DNA from: Dichetophora obliterata
Taxonomy: Eukaryota; Arthropoda; Insecta; Diptera; Sciomyzidae
Direction of reading: 5' to 3'
DNA: 64,000 nt
NCBI GenBank assembly: GCA_963920525.1
Contig: OY986435.1
Span: 300,574,208 to 300,638,207, forward strand
Both the position numbers and the translations under genes were made by a program. Shown here piece by piece: positions 23,320 through 37,700 of this stretch (the first letter of the stretch is position 1; every line of letters begins with the position of its first letter). The notes under the pieces were generated by a model. It searched no databases and was not told the DNA's origin. It saw nothing but the letters and a program-made list of their open reading frames with translations.

Positions 23320-24654
23320 AGGCTGTATAATATAGCCTCTAATTCTTAGCTTAGCTCTCAAATCTAACTATTTTAAACTTTGCTTTGCTAAAGGATATAG
23401 CGTAAACCAGGAGGGGCACACTCTACCGGTTCACCATCTCTAAATGACTTTAGGGATTTTCTTGTGTCAATAAAATTTTAGTAAAAAGCTATCAGTTATT
23501 ACATAGATAAAATTGGTGAAAACTTCACAAATTACCGTTTCAAGCTTCTTTTTAACACTCCGTACGCATATAATTGTCTGTAAATATTTCTCTTTCATTA
23601 CATGAAATTCTAATAAATTTTTTTTTTATAAATTCGACATTTTTTCGGATTATTTTCGAGATTTTACACATTTTCAAAATAAAACCCTTAGAATCTCAAG
23701 ATATTTGCATATATTTTGTTTTATAGACTTTTTGTTTTCAAAATTTTTGGAACGAAGTACGTAAGTACCGCGAAGACATTTTTAGTACATTTTCATGCAC
23801 TTGATCTTCATCACATCGACTTGAACTTTCGTTTGCTTTTTTTTAGAAAAAGTCTTAAAGCTTTTTCTACACTTGAATTTTGGGAAAAGTGAGAGCTAGT
23901 ATAAATTGATTCAATGAAACACCTTTTTCCAACATTTACAGAATTTCACAGGGGGTTTTATCAATTTCTATTCAAAATTCAATCAAAATAAGGTGCTGAA
24001 TTCATCTACATGTTGATTCAGTTTCTTCTTTAATTAAAACAAAAATTTTATTTTTTAAAAACCACTGGGAAATGTTGCTTTATGCATTTTGAGAACATTT
24101 CTATTGAAGAAGAGGAAGACCAAGTGTCGGAAAAATATTGAAGTTATGCATACTTGATATAAAAAAACTTTGGTCTAAAATAAAACAAAGCTTAAAAAAA
24201 GTGTCTTGTTTTTTGAAAAAACTCCCGGAGGCCCTAAAGAGGCTGTTAAGTTTTAAAATGCCAATATAAGATTCATAAAAAGTCATAAGACTTAAGATAG
24301 GAGTCCAAATAAATGACTTATGAGGGTAAAATAAGTATAATTTTTTACTCTTATTTGATTTCTTAAAATAAATTTCTTGAAAAGAAAAACTGCTCTTTTA
24401 CGAAACTTTTACGAGGGCTCAGGCTCTTACAAATACATCATAAGAGTCTTTAAAGACTCATATGGTTTGCAGGGTAGTGAGTCTAAGATTCGTTTCGGGA
24501 TTGCTCAGCGGTTTGATGGCATCTGTTTACAAGTAACTGTCCTAGTAGGGTCATGTCCGAATGAGTATACTTGAATAATAACTCATTACTACTTCCTCAT
24601 CCGTGAAAAAAAACAAGTATAATTTCTAGCTATAATTTTCTACTCTAATTAAGT
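23320..24654. other. Intergenic, no gene seen
   Basis: AT-rich. The ORFs at 24101-24286 (-) and 24377-24574 (+) have no family signal. Confidence 0.5.
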
Positions 24655-24657
24655 ATT

Positions 24658-25336
24658 CAGCCCTATTCCAGAATCCGTCGTAGCGTAAATTTTCTTTCGG
24701 ATTCGTAATGAAGTATTCTACAATCCGAATCGAATTCGAACATTCTTACATTCGTAGCATTGCAACTACATATTCCGAACGTATCAACTTTTGACAGCTG
24801 TTTTTCGGATTTTTTTCACGAAAGCCTTGCCTCGACGGATTTGTTTACGACAAAAGAAAACAATTAAATTTTTATAGAATTAGATCGTAAATAAAACTTA
24901 TAATTAATTTTTGGTTAAGAAAGTTAAATTATTTTTATTTAAACCTGAGAATATGTAAGTTGAAATTTATTTAGTGCGTAATCCATACGTTTCGTAATCC
25001 ATTTCCAAAGGGTTGATGGAATCTCGCAATATTCTTCGACAAATTTTCATAGATTCTCTATGTGAGAAGTCTTCCTTTTATTGTGCGAAAATTGCAATTG
25101 CAATGAAATCCATTAAAAATCACAGCTAAAAAATACAATTTTGATCAAAAATACTTCAGTTTTTCAATTTTTCTTTTTATTTATTTGTCTGCTGTTGAAA
25201 CCAGTTGTTTTCGAACTCCCGAAAGTAAGTTCGAAAAGGGGAAGTTTCGTTCGGATTTTGGATTAGCAAATTTGTCGTATTCGTAGAGTAGCTTTACGTT
25301 CGGAAATTCATTACGACGGATTCTGGAATAGGGCTG
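24658..25336. mobile_element. 679-bp TIR element (CAGCCCTATTCCAG ends)
   Basis: The left end CAGCCCTATTCCAGAATCCG and the right end, read inward, CAGCCCTATTCCAGAATCCG are identical over at least 25 bp (through TCGTA). ATT lies outside both ends (24655-24657 and 25337-25339), consistent with a 3-bp target duplication. No ORF, so non-autonomous. Confidence 0.85.
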
Positions 25337-25339
25337 ATT

Positions 25340-25698
25340 ATTTTTCTTTCTTTTTTTTTTGACAGAAACTTGATAAATAAATCAAAGAATATCATTGAGC
25401 AACTGGTCGTTATTGTATTTCCACTAAATAAGGTAACAGTAGTATTGACTTTCTATTTTATATTTCTTTAATTTCTTATATAAAAATTATTAACTAAAAT
25501 TGAACAAAAATTATGAAAATGCACAGGAAAAAGAAATATGACAAAATTTATTTCAATTATTCAGGTGCGTCTTTTTCTGAAGTAAGTTTATCTGAAGAAT
25601 CGAATTTTGTTTTTTATAGCATTTAATAGACTAAAATGGAAACACTTAATTTTTAACGTAACATTATGTTTAACTATGCTGCAATTAATTAATTTTTT
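25340..25698. other. 3' flank of Nup98-96, no feature seen
   Basis: AT-rich sequence with no ORF and no clear repeat. Confidence 0.4.
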
Positions 25699-25704
25699 TT
25701 TATT
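25699..25704 (-). terminator. Probable poly(A) signal of Nup98-96
   Basis: On the minus strand AATAAA lies about 45 nt beyond the stop codon at 25752-25750. Confidence 0.5.
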
Positions 25705-25749
25705 TTAATAAAGGAAACTACAAAGATTTAATTTTTTAGATGCTGCTCA

Positions 25750-28700
25750 TTAGATGACTGATAAATCTTGACTATTGCTAAGGTTTGCTTTGGAAAGATC
25801 ACCAACCAAGGTGTCAAGTAATGCACGTAACTCTTGCTGTGCAAATTCTTGTGGTAAGGGTAGTCGTTCTAAAGCAATTTTTATGATCATGCAAGGATTA
25901 AGCACAGGACAGACGAGTAAAACACCTCGCACTAAACATGCTAAATTTTGTGCGATTTCACTTTGACATAAACGATGCTTCGGTGTAGGACAGGGAAACA
26001 AATTGATGCGCGAACACAAATCAGCCAATTGTGGTTTGAGATTTTCCCAACGTGCCTCAATGTCACCCTCGGTTTTTAATGTTTTAAGACTTTTGAACTG
26101 TGTAAATAAGATATGTTTAAGCAAAGACAAATATATATCAGAGAAATACAATATATTGAATGAGAAAAAATAACCTTGTCGTTGATGTCAATAAAATCCA
26201 AAAATATTTGACCCTGATTAGACCAATTGGGCACTTTGACGCTCTTGTTAAGCTCTGGACTCTCAAACTGGCTTAATAAATTGTGCAAATAATCAAGATT
26301 ATCTATTAAAAATAAAAAGAATGAATAAACATGTTATATAGTTTAAAAAGATTTGCAAACTCACCATTTATTACTGCATCTGGTGCAATATACTGAAATA
26401 TAACTTCATGCGCCAAAGACCACTGTTTTGCTTTAAGTAAATACTTTGCTTGTAGATGATGATTTCCGATTGATCCCGCTTTAACAGCTTTTGCATAGTC
26501 AATCCACTTCTCCGGCACACCCAGATTGTTGATAACAAATTTCTCTTTTTCTGCAAGTGCGACATCTTTTGAAACACTCACATAGCGGTAAAGGAGATTT
26601 TGCACTGCTAGCTCTCGTTGATTGCGTTCCTTTATGTGTAGCAAAACAAAAACTGCCCATTCCCAGAGACCATGATTCTCCAGCTGACTTGCAAAACCAA
26701 CGTGAAGCTGGTTCTCGGCAAGCTCAGAGCAATGTCGATAGCCCAAAGCCTCGAAAGTTTGCAAGAGTAACCAGCTGAATGGGAATATTAGTTAATCGAT
26801 TTTCGAATTTAGTACTTTAAGATTCACAAAAGAAATCAACTCACCTTAAACGATAGTCCATAGGATCAGCAGTATGTGTAACGGGATTTAAAAGACTTTC
26901 CATTGGGTGGCTGCGTTTGGAAAATAGTTGCAAAATGTGATAGCGTAGATCATATACTGCATGTTTTTCATCAAGCTTTATTTTTTCGTCGGTATAAGCT
27001 GGCGTCGGTGGTAGCGAATAGAATTCATCAGCCTTAAAGGACTTTTCATAAGCGAATAGGGCGTCCGTAATAGAAGATGTAGGGGAGCACAAATACCACA
27101 GTTGAATCTGTGAATGAAGTGGAAGTTAGATCTTGGTATTGAGTTTGTAATCTAATTAATTTGAATTTTAACATTAAAAATAAATGCAAATAGCATATCT
27201 TTGAAGAGGTTCAAAAAAGTATAAATTTCTTCTATTTGATTATCGTGGAAAATTTGGTGTATTTTGCATACTTACAGCCAATACTTTTATCCATTCTAAG
27301 CCCTCCAATGTGTTTACTGGACCATGCGCGGAAGTCATTAGGGATACACCTGCCACAAGCATGAACAACTTTAAACGCTCAAGCTGAATAAATTGATCTG
27401 CTCTATCCTTGTGCCATGCAGCCAATTGATCCTCCATCAGTTGCCGCACAATGGGACCGGCCGAAAGCTGCGACAGCAATAATGCTAAATTTGCATCATC
27501 GTACATAAATGCCAGTTCACAGGCGTCTGTCACTTTATGACACATAATAAGCTCGAGCAGATGATCAAGATATGTGTGCTTCGATACATTTTTTGTCAAT
27601 AGATCTTTATCAGTAAGTTGATTTTCCAGCCATTCCGACAATAGGTTACGGCGACACATAATGACAAAGTGTGAGTTAGGCTCACGACCTTCCATCTCCT
27701 CATTGTCGCCCCAGAGAGCCAAACACAATGACCAAACAGATACTGCATATTCTTCAAGAGGTCCGCAATTGATTAATTTTATGGCTTCATCCAAGTGTTT
27801 GACAATCAAATCTATACCAGCATCTGATTTAATCCAAGGACATTCACTACCTTTCACATCCTCTTGCATTGACAGACGTAGCTGAATTTGTAGATGTTCA
27901 ACGATGCTTTGATCGAAGTTGTCGTAATGCATGCTAGAGGAAATCTGCACGTGCTGCAGAGCAGTGGCAGAGTAATCATTTCGTGGGCGAACTTGAAAAA
28001 CAACCGGTGAAGCTTCCAGTAAATGTTTATCTGCAAGAAGAAAAGAAAGCAAGTTAAATTGATTTACGGATTTGAAGAATATATGCAAACTATTTTTTAC
28101 TTTTTAGTTCATGTTCCAGCAGATTTTGCGTAGTAGGTACAATCAAAGTATTGCCTAGGCCGAATCCTACTTTAAACCGACGACTGTTGTAGAGACCTAA
28201 ATCAGCTGCCCAGCGATTCTTTAAGGGAAACAAGATTGACTTCGAAAGAGGCGTTTGAACGGCTAGCGATTTGACCTGAGCCACTTTCGGAGTGATTATA
28301 AATGGCGGCAGCTTCGTAGTTTGAAACGTGCCTACAGCACGGCTTTCTTCTACTTGTGCAGCAGGGGAAAAAGACTGCAAAAGAACAATTTATAATATAA
28401 TAATTATAATAAGTATAAGTATATAAGTATATATTATATAAATATATAATTATAATTATAATAAGTATAATAATTACGAGTTTTATGCGTTTCTATGATA
28501 TAAATGAAAATTTACCATTGAGTAAGCATCAGGCAGTACGCTAAAAACTGATACAGATGACGACGGAACTGGTGGTGGAGATGTTTGTAAATCAAATTCT
28601 GCTTGACTTGATGCACGCGAAAGACCACTGCTTCCATGCCTAGCAGTAATATCCTTCCAGATTGTCTGTGAGAAGCTATGCGGTTCGAAGTTACGTTTTC

Positions 28701-31700
28701 CAAAGCGAGACTGTACATTGTGGTCAAAATCATAAATACGTTCTATGTCGGATACAACTAAAAAATTAAAAATTTTGATTGAGTTGATTTGGAAGACAAC
28801 TTTAAATTTAGTTGAAGGTTGAAGACTGAAATTTTTAAGTTCTGCTAAAATTTGTTTTAAATTTATACAGTACCCAAACACTAGCAAAGAATGTATTCCT
28901 CCCCTTAATATTTCTAAATTCCAATGTCACTACATTTCTAGGTATTCCTCCCCTATCTATTGAAAGAGTGTCCTGTAAAAAAGGCTTGGGAGTTTTATTG
29001 GATCCAACTGCCTTTTAGTAATCATATTGAACCAATAATTGCTAAAGCAAACTCAATTGTTTAAATTAAATTGGAACCTACCCTCCCTTCCTCAATATAG
29101 TACCCGTTAGGGCTTTCAATCCCGAGGTGTTTTGGCGAATCCCGGAATTTTTCGGGATCCCGAAATACCAAAATTTTAAAATTATGGCATTTAGCTCTAT
29201 TAAAAGCACGGACAGCTAATAACTCTTTGTATTATTTTTTTTGGCAGAAATAATTCTATATTACTTTTTTTTTAATTTTTTATATATAAATCTAAACGTA
29301 ATCGTTACTCCTACTTAAAATATTAAAAAACACTCAACAGTTTATAAGACGTTTAATATCACACTAAGACGAAATCATACTTTCTAATGCAGACAAAACA
29401 GTTGTAATATACAAAGAATATAAGGAAAAGAATTCAACTATAACTAAAAGATAAAGTCTAATTCTGAAATAGCATTTTGTATTTACCTTAATTAAAGAAA
29501 TTTGCTAAATTTTTAAATATTTAAATTATAATTATAATAAGTTTATTTAATAAAAAAGTTCTGATTTCTAATATTTCAGAAAAGTTCAACATTTATTTCA
29601 GAATGAAAACCAAAAATATTTAAAAATATCAAATACGATTTCACTTTATTATAAACATAAAAATATAAACGTAAATAAATTAAACAAAAAAAAAAACTAT
29701 AAATTTATTTTTAAAAAAATTTTAAAAGAAAATAAAACTTCTTATTCAAATAAATAAGTTAGCTGTTAGTAAAAAGTATGACGTGAATAAAATATTCGTT
29801 TTATAGTAAAAAAACTATAGCATAGTAATAAAAGTATTGCTACTTTTAAAATTGCATGAAAATTTAACAGCCTAGTAAACAGAGTCTTTTAAGATCACAA
29901 CCAAAACATATTAAAAAATAGACTTTAAATATAGAAAGACAAAAAAATAACGGTGGTTTCGATTATGAAAAAAACCATCGTTTACATTGCAGTTGAATTT
30001 ATAGTTCCTGATAATTTTTATATTTTCTTGTGAATGAAATCCCGGGATTAAGGGTTGTGAATTTCTCTTCTGTGAGACGTTCCATAGTTGAAATTATTTT
30101 CGCAATATGCCTTTGGCACGCAGTATTCAGGAAACCAATGACCTAGCGTAGCTGACCTATTTAGTAATATCTCTAGAAATACTTTTAAAAAACCCTGTTC
30201 TAAGCATTATGGCTCGTGAGCCTTAATCTTATCCATTCTTCTGTTTTTACATTTCTTTATTTTTTTGCTTATTATAATTATCCACATTTTTTAATTTTTC
30301 TTGTTCTTCAAAAGTTTTATATTTAGTTATAATTTAATTAAAGTAGTCTGAAAGAGTTACACTCTGGCGAAATAAATAAATAATAAGAATGAATGTTCGT
30401 TCTATTTGACTTCGAGCATATAGTGTTAAAATAGTTCTGAAGAATATACCGAGTGTACGCAAGAGATAATTGAGCTGGTGGCCTCAGACTCTGCAAAGCT
30501 CAATTGAAGTTTGGACCCTTCTTACTGTAGTTTATATTCTTTACACTTTACTGTAGTTTTTACTTTCTTTTTCTTGACAAAATCCTACTCAAAGGTTTTT
30601 CTTTATATTACCAAGAAATAAGTCATTCATAATTTATTTCTTTCTCTCAATATCCAAAGAAAAGACCTTAAAAGAAACCTTAGAAAATATCCGATTCATC
30701 GTGCAACGATATACAACACATGGGCATTTCCACAAAAAAGTCTACCACGACTGAAAAATTATATGTTACTGAAATGTTTTTAAGCCCTTACATAAAAAAA
30801 TGTTAAAATTTATATTGTGAGAGGACTGAAAGTTGATCTCAATTATAATTAAAATAATAATTTAAGTAAAAAAAATTTTAATATAACACGTTTTTAAAAC
30901 GAACAAAAAGTATAAAATAATTTCTTCTAGAGTTTAACTTTTAGTTCTCCTAAAAATGTGGGGCGCATGCTATAGAGAATAAGAGGGAGTGTTATTAACA
31001 ATCGTAGTACGTTAGTGAACAAATGATTTCTTAACCCAGGTCCCTTGACTGTCAGGATAGAAGTCCTTGCATTGAAGATAGATTCAAGTTTGCTAAGGTG
31101 AGTGATGCAGGGTTAATATTCTCTACAGCATGCGCCCCACGTTTTTAGGAGAACTAAAAGCTCCACTCTAAGAGAAATTATTTTATATTTTTTAGTTCAT
31201 TTTAAAAACATGTTATTAAAAAATTTTTTTTTACTAAATAATTATTTTCTGATTTGCAGTCTTTGTCAAAAACTTAAAAAATACGATTTTTAAAAAATTC
31301 ACCACGGAAGGTGACAAAAGAATTTGTTCAAGAAATCGAAATAGTTCTATAAACATTAAAAACGAAACAAAAAAATAAACCGAAAAAATCCATTGACATT
31401 GTTGAAGCTCGAACTCACAACCTCACGATTACAAAGCAATCGCCCCGTGCTCTGGCTTTAGAACTCACAAAGAAATATATTCCAAATAGCAATAAATCAA
31501 ACTACTTTCTTAGCGAGTGGTTATCAGTGGTGAATTTTTCCAAATTTGAATTTGTTTCATAAAAAAAAACAAAAACTTCGTCCACATTGTTGAGGCTCGA
31601 ACTCACTACCTTGTGGTTATAGTTCAATCGCCTTACGCTATGAGCTACAGAACCCACACCGAAACTTTTTCAAAATGAGGTAATAAATTCACTTCAGTTG

Positions 31701-34700
31701 TGAATTTTTTATATATAAAAATTTCAATGAGCTTTTAGTATTTTTGTTTGATTTTTAATATGTATGTATGTATCAAATAATTTCTCATTTTAGCCAAACA
31801 AATAAACGTACAGACAAGAAAAGAAGTTATTATTGTGTTGTCATCCAGTTCTGAGCTACACTTTAAGTTTCAAAACTCCAGCTTATTGGGAAGTTGGTTA
31901 AAAATGGATTCCAAGATTTGTACGGGACAGACATGAAGTGAAGCTAATAAAAACGTGTTAAAAAATGGTAGCAAACATGATGAATAATGGCAGCAAAAGC
32001 TGAAAAATTGTGACAAAAGTTGAAAAATTTTAACGAAAGTTGATATAAATACTCGTATAATACAAAGTTTAATTCTATTTTTTACAGTTTTCGATACTTA
32101 CGGCCCTGAATTACACTTTATATGTTTTCCTAATTCAATTAAATGTTTACTTCTTTAAAGGAAAAAATATGTATCGTAACGTTTGTATCGTAACGTATCA
32201 TATTATGGTTTGTATAAAAATTATAATATTCAACGAAATAATTATGAATATACAGCAACATTATTCCATTATTCCATTATAGTTATATTGATGCAGACAA
32301 AAGCCACATCTATTATTTGTATCGTAACGCGTTTTTTGTTTGCTTATATTTTGGACAATACTTTCGATCTCTTCCACCTTTTACATTAAATATAGGTCTA
32401 CTGGAGTGCTATCCAAAAATCAAAACTGGACAAAAAAGTTTAAGTTAAGTTTAAGTAGCAACCATGGAAATGTCCATATGCAATTACGCCTTCTTAATAT
32501 CTAGAGCTGACGCTGACAACAATCCCGCCAATAGAGATGATATTCCGGAAACCCCAATTTTGGATGACAGCGTTGAGGTTCCGCTGCCTATAATGAAGTT
32601 CTGACAGCTATAGCTCGGCTTAAAAATAACAAAGCCGCGGGAGCTGATGGCTTACCTGCTGAGCTGTTTAAGAACGGAGGCGAAGCTCTACTTAAATGCA
32701 TTCACGAGCTTCTATGCAGAATATGGTCGGAAGAGTGCATTCCGAACGATTGGAATCTCAGTGTGCTCTGCCCAATCCACAAGAAAGGCGATCCCACTAT
32801 CTGTGCCAATTACCGTGGGATAAGCCTTCTTAATATCGCATATAAGGTCCTGTCGAGCGTTTTATGTGAAAGATTGAAGCCCATTGTAAACGAACTGATC
32901 GGACCTTATCAGTGTGGCTTCAGACCTGGAAAGTCCACCATCGACCAGATTTTCACGCTACGACAAATCTTGGAGAAGACTCAAGAAAAACAAGTCGACA
33001 CCCACCATCTTTTTGTCGACTACAAAGCCGCCTTCGACAGTCCAATAAGGAAGCACCTGTACTCCACCATGTCTGAATTTGGTATTCCTGCAAAACTAAT
33101 ACGACTTTGCAGGATGACACTGAGCAACACCAGCAGCGCAGTTAAAATCGGAAAGGACCTCTCCCCACCATTTATTACCAAACGAGGTTTCAGACAAGGT
33201 GATTCCTTATCGTGCGACTTTTTCAACCTAATGATGGAAAAGATCATCCGAGCTGCTGATCTGAGACGTAGTGGCACAGTATTCTACAAGAGTGTTATGC
33301 TGCTTGCGTATGCTGATGACATAGATATCATTGGCCATAATACGCGCGAAGTCGTGCAGCATTTTCCAGATTAGAGAGTCAAGTCGAATGGGTCTGTCAG
33401 TGAATGCAGATAAGACGAAATACTTAGTGTCAACAAACAAACAGTCCCAGCGTCTTGGAACCCACGTTACCGTTGACAGTACCACCTTCGAGGTTGTGAA
33501 GAACTTCGTTTATCTGGGATCCAGCATTAATTCAACCAACGAAATCAGCATTGAGATCAAACGAAGAATAACTCTTGCCAACAGGTGTTACTTTGGGCTC
33601 AGTAGGCAATTGAAAAACAGAGCCCTCTCTCGAGGAACGAAAATCACGCTCTATAAATCGCTCATCATGCCCGTCCTACTTTACGCATCACAAACCTGGA
33701 CGCTGAGCAGTTTAGATGAAAAGACTTTAGGAGCATTCGAGAGAAAGATTCTTCGTAAGATCTACGGACCAATCTGCGTCAATGGCGAGTAGTCAAGCGC
33801 ATTAAAATCGAGCGGCTTCGCTGGCTTGGTCATGTTCAGAGCATGAAAGACGATGCTCCAGTGAAAAAAACATTCGATTCGGTACCCAGCGGCGGTCAAC
33901 GCAGAAGAGGACGACCGCATCTTCGTTGGAAAGACCAAGTAGAGGACAACCTGACGAAGCTTGGAATTTCCAACTGGCGCCAGCAAGCGAAAGACAGAAA
34001 TGGCTGGCGCAAATTTTTAGATGAGGCCAAGACCGACATACGGTTGTAGCGCCAACTAAGTAAGTAAGTAATATCTAGAGCAACAACCTTAATTTCACAG
34101 AGCGAGCTCTTCTACGAGAGCAAAATGGGCGATCACTGAATTATTCAACACTATTCTGAATGCGTATACCCCGGGAATTTTTTCCTTTTCTCTATTCCCT
34201 TCAAAAGACTTAAATACCTAGGTTCATCTACGTACATGCCACTAAAAGATGCAGCTAAAGTATCTCTAAAATCCCTCCTAAGATTTGTGAATAAAACGCA
34301 AATCTTTACAGACTTCAACTAAACACAAAGGCATGAATGCTTGTAACCGGCACCACTAAGGACGAGAATTGGTATATGAGCCTCGGTTAGGAGTCTTCCG
34401 GATTAACCTTACCTCTGGTCCCTTATTCTAAACAAAAACTCCCCGGGATCTTCTCCCATTCCTCCAATTCTAAACGAACTTCGAAATTAGAAGTTTTTTC
34501 CGAGGAAAAAGGAAGTATTCTAAACGTGATGACATTTATTGAAAATTTTTCCGACATAAACTTGTGAGGTAGTTCTGTGAACAAATGTATGTACAGTGGA
34601 ATTCACTTATAACGACCTCGGTTATAACAACATTTCTGCTATAACGTCGTATTCTTGAAGTCCGCATTTTCTAATTTCTCATTCCTTAGGAACTGCGTTC

Positions 34701-37700
34701 GCTTTTAACGTCGGTGGATATAACGACGAGTTTGCATATAACGACGCAGTTTTCATAAAATATAATAAATATTTCCACATATAGCGACGACGAAAGCAAG
34801 TTGAGACTAGATTTGCTTATTTATGAATTTTTTTTTATTTATATGTGAACAAACAATATTCACTGAACATATTTGCAATTTTTGCTTTGTTGAAAGGGAA
34901 ATAACCGTATAAAATTCATTGACAACAAAACTGCATAGCTTCATTTGCGCAAGTGATTTTGCTCAGTATACATTTGTTCCTTCAAATGCATGATTGATTT
35001 TTTACTGTGTTCAAAATGCCTCCACAAACTAAACGTAACGCGTTCATCATTGAAAAAAAATCTGGAATTTCTTGCGTCATATTCTTCAATATCCATCATA
35101 TGGAAACATAGGAAAAATATAAGGCTTTACAAGAAAAAGCCAATGATTTAGTTAAAATTTTAAGTAAAACGAATTTTTCTTGTTTAGAAAGTTTGATTTA
35201 CCATTTGCGATAGCGACACTGCATTGTTTACTGCAAGGTTTCAGGTGAAGCAGGTGATGTATCCCAAGGTGACTACAGAATTTTTCCCAAAACTTCGAGA
35301 TGGCTATTAGGACTCAGAAAAAATGTATAATGCTGATGAAACAAGGTTCTTCTTTAAACTCATGCCCGATAGAATTTTAAAATTTTATGGTAAAAAGTGT
35401 ATAGGAGGAAAAGTTTTGACGGTTCGTGTTACAGTTTTGGTTGCTGCAAACATGGATGGAAGTTTGAAAAGGAAAATATTATATTATATAATAAATGCAT
35501 TAAGTTAACAATGAACAAAAAAAATATGTGTGCATATAAAGACATTCGGTTGTAACGACGAAATATTCCGGTCCCTTCTGGGTCGTTATAACCGAATTCC
35601 ACTGTATTTAAAATTTTTTAATTGAAAAGTAACTTTTGTTGTTATTTTTGCTTAAAACTATTGGTTTAGAAAATTCAGGTTTATATTTAAGTGAGGTTTT
35701 AGGGCAAACATTTTTTTGAAAATCAAAATTTTATTTTAATTGTTTATTGTTGTACAACTATACAATAATATGTAAAAATTTCAAATCGATCCCACTTATA
35801 ATACCGATTATATAGAGCCTAAAGCCAGGTGCTTTAACTACAACTTTAACTAACCAGACTAATTTTAAACGCGTTTTTCTCGAAACATACTTTTTCAAAA
35901 CGGGCCACACTACTGCAAACAAATTAATCGGCCGTTTTACATTTTTTTAATCTCTTTGTATTGTATTCTACGCATCTTTTACCAAATTTAGCATCTTTGG
36001 AAAATGTGTCTAGTTCGTACACGCAACCATAGTAAAAAATAACGTGAATTTTTTACTTTTTTTAAACGCTTCATAATTTTCTTAATTTTTTATATTTTCT
36101 TTCCATTTTGGTAAAAGATGAGCATTCAAGGGTATATTTTCGAATGCATTTTTTTCAGACTTTCTGGAGCCGGGCTATGATGTGGCCCGATTTTAACCTT
36201 TTGACGTAGAACTACGTCTTACATCGCGGTTTGTATGGGGGTTAATTTTCACAAATTTTGGGTCACATGGGGGTCATTTTCACAAACACATTAAGGAAAC
36301 TTAGTTGACACTTGGGGGTATACCTACAGCCTTTAATATTCATCGTACAAAGAACAAATATATGCCAAAATATCAGTTAGAGTACGAATAAAACGAATAT
36401 TTATCTTTGGATTTTGTCACTTATTTAATAAAGTCACAAAACAGCAAAATCTAAGAAAAAAAATTCATATATTCGTATGAGAAAAACACAAGCAGCTTGA
36501 GTAGCTGCTTATGCTGTTGTGGTTGTTCGTTTGGTTCGCAATCGTGTCGTTTTGCTGCTTTTGTTGTGGTTGTTGTTATTTATATATCTGTGGTCACAAG
36601 GAATAACAACTAAACTCAAAGTATCGTAAAAAACGATATTTTAATTGCACGAACTACGAATCATTTTTTTTAAATATATGAACCGTTAGAAACAAAAAAC
36701 ATGCATACATAAGTGACGATTAATTCTGGGCAAAAAATGGATATCTGCATACTTAAAAAAATTGGCAATAAAGTAAATTCCATATCTCTTTTTTACGATA
36801 TTTTGAGTTTAGTCATTATTCCTTGTGACCACAGATATAAGTAAAATATACATATATAAATATACATTAAATGTTTTCGTTTTTGTAGTTCGCTACTGGT
36901 TTTGTTTATTTTCAGAAAGATAAATACAATAGTGAATACAGATGCCTGTAGCTTAGAGTGGACCTTATTTGTATGGGGAAAATTTCCAAGCACTTCATGG
37001 AGCGTCCCAAAGGCTCAAACTGCGCTAATGGATGAAAAAAGTTTGTGCAAAATTTTAGTAAGATCGGATGTATATAAACCCGTTTGCACACTGCTTAAAA
37101 TTTGCACAAGTGCATGAAAGAAAAAAAAATTTTTAATATTTTCATTTGCAATTTCATTTTTAATAAGGAAACAGTTAAGATTTTTTTGTTTTTTCCAAAA
37201 ATTTTTCAGTTTAATAAGGTTATTCACCTCCATTGGATAACATTGGGACAAAATTTTTATTTTTGGATTTCCAGGCAATATTTCTATTATTTTCGACTAA
37301 TCTTGGTGCGCTGATTTCAAAACTATTATTACTTTTTTTCTAGCATCACCAGTTTTTGAGATAAGCGTCTTTGATAAACTTCTAAAAGTTGCATTATAAG
37401 TTTTTATTTTTTTTTTAAGTTGAAGAGCATAAAAAACAAATATTACAACAATAACAACTCAATATGCATATCTCTGCATAATAAGAAATAAATAAAGTCT
37501 CTATCTTTTAAGGCAATATACCTTAGATAACCCGGCACCAAGAAGAAGTTGACTTTGGTCATATCCAAGAAGGTATAATTTGTCCACGCTTCTGGTTGCC
37601 ATTGTATTAATAAATTTTTCACTTAGACTTAACTTCCCGCACTTCAACTCGTTGAATTGTTTGAACAAATTTTGATACAATAATATTTCACTTAAATTTT

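Noticed and set aside
31584..31654. Functional tRNA gene on the minus strand
   Set aside because: A and B boxes are present, but the acceptor stem does not pair and a near copy lies 190 bp away, so a SINE head is the better reading.
33020..33986. Minus-strand ORFs across the LINE
   Set aside because: Shadows of the reverse transcriptase frames on the plus strand.
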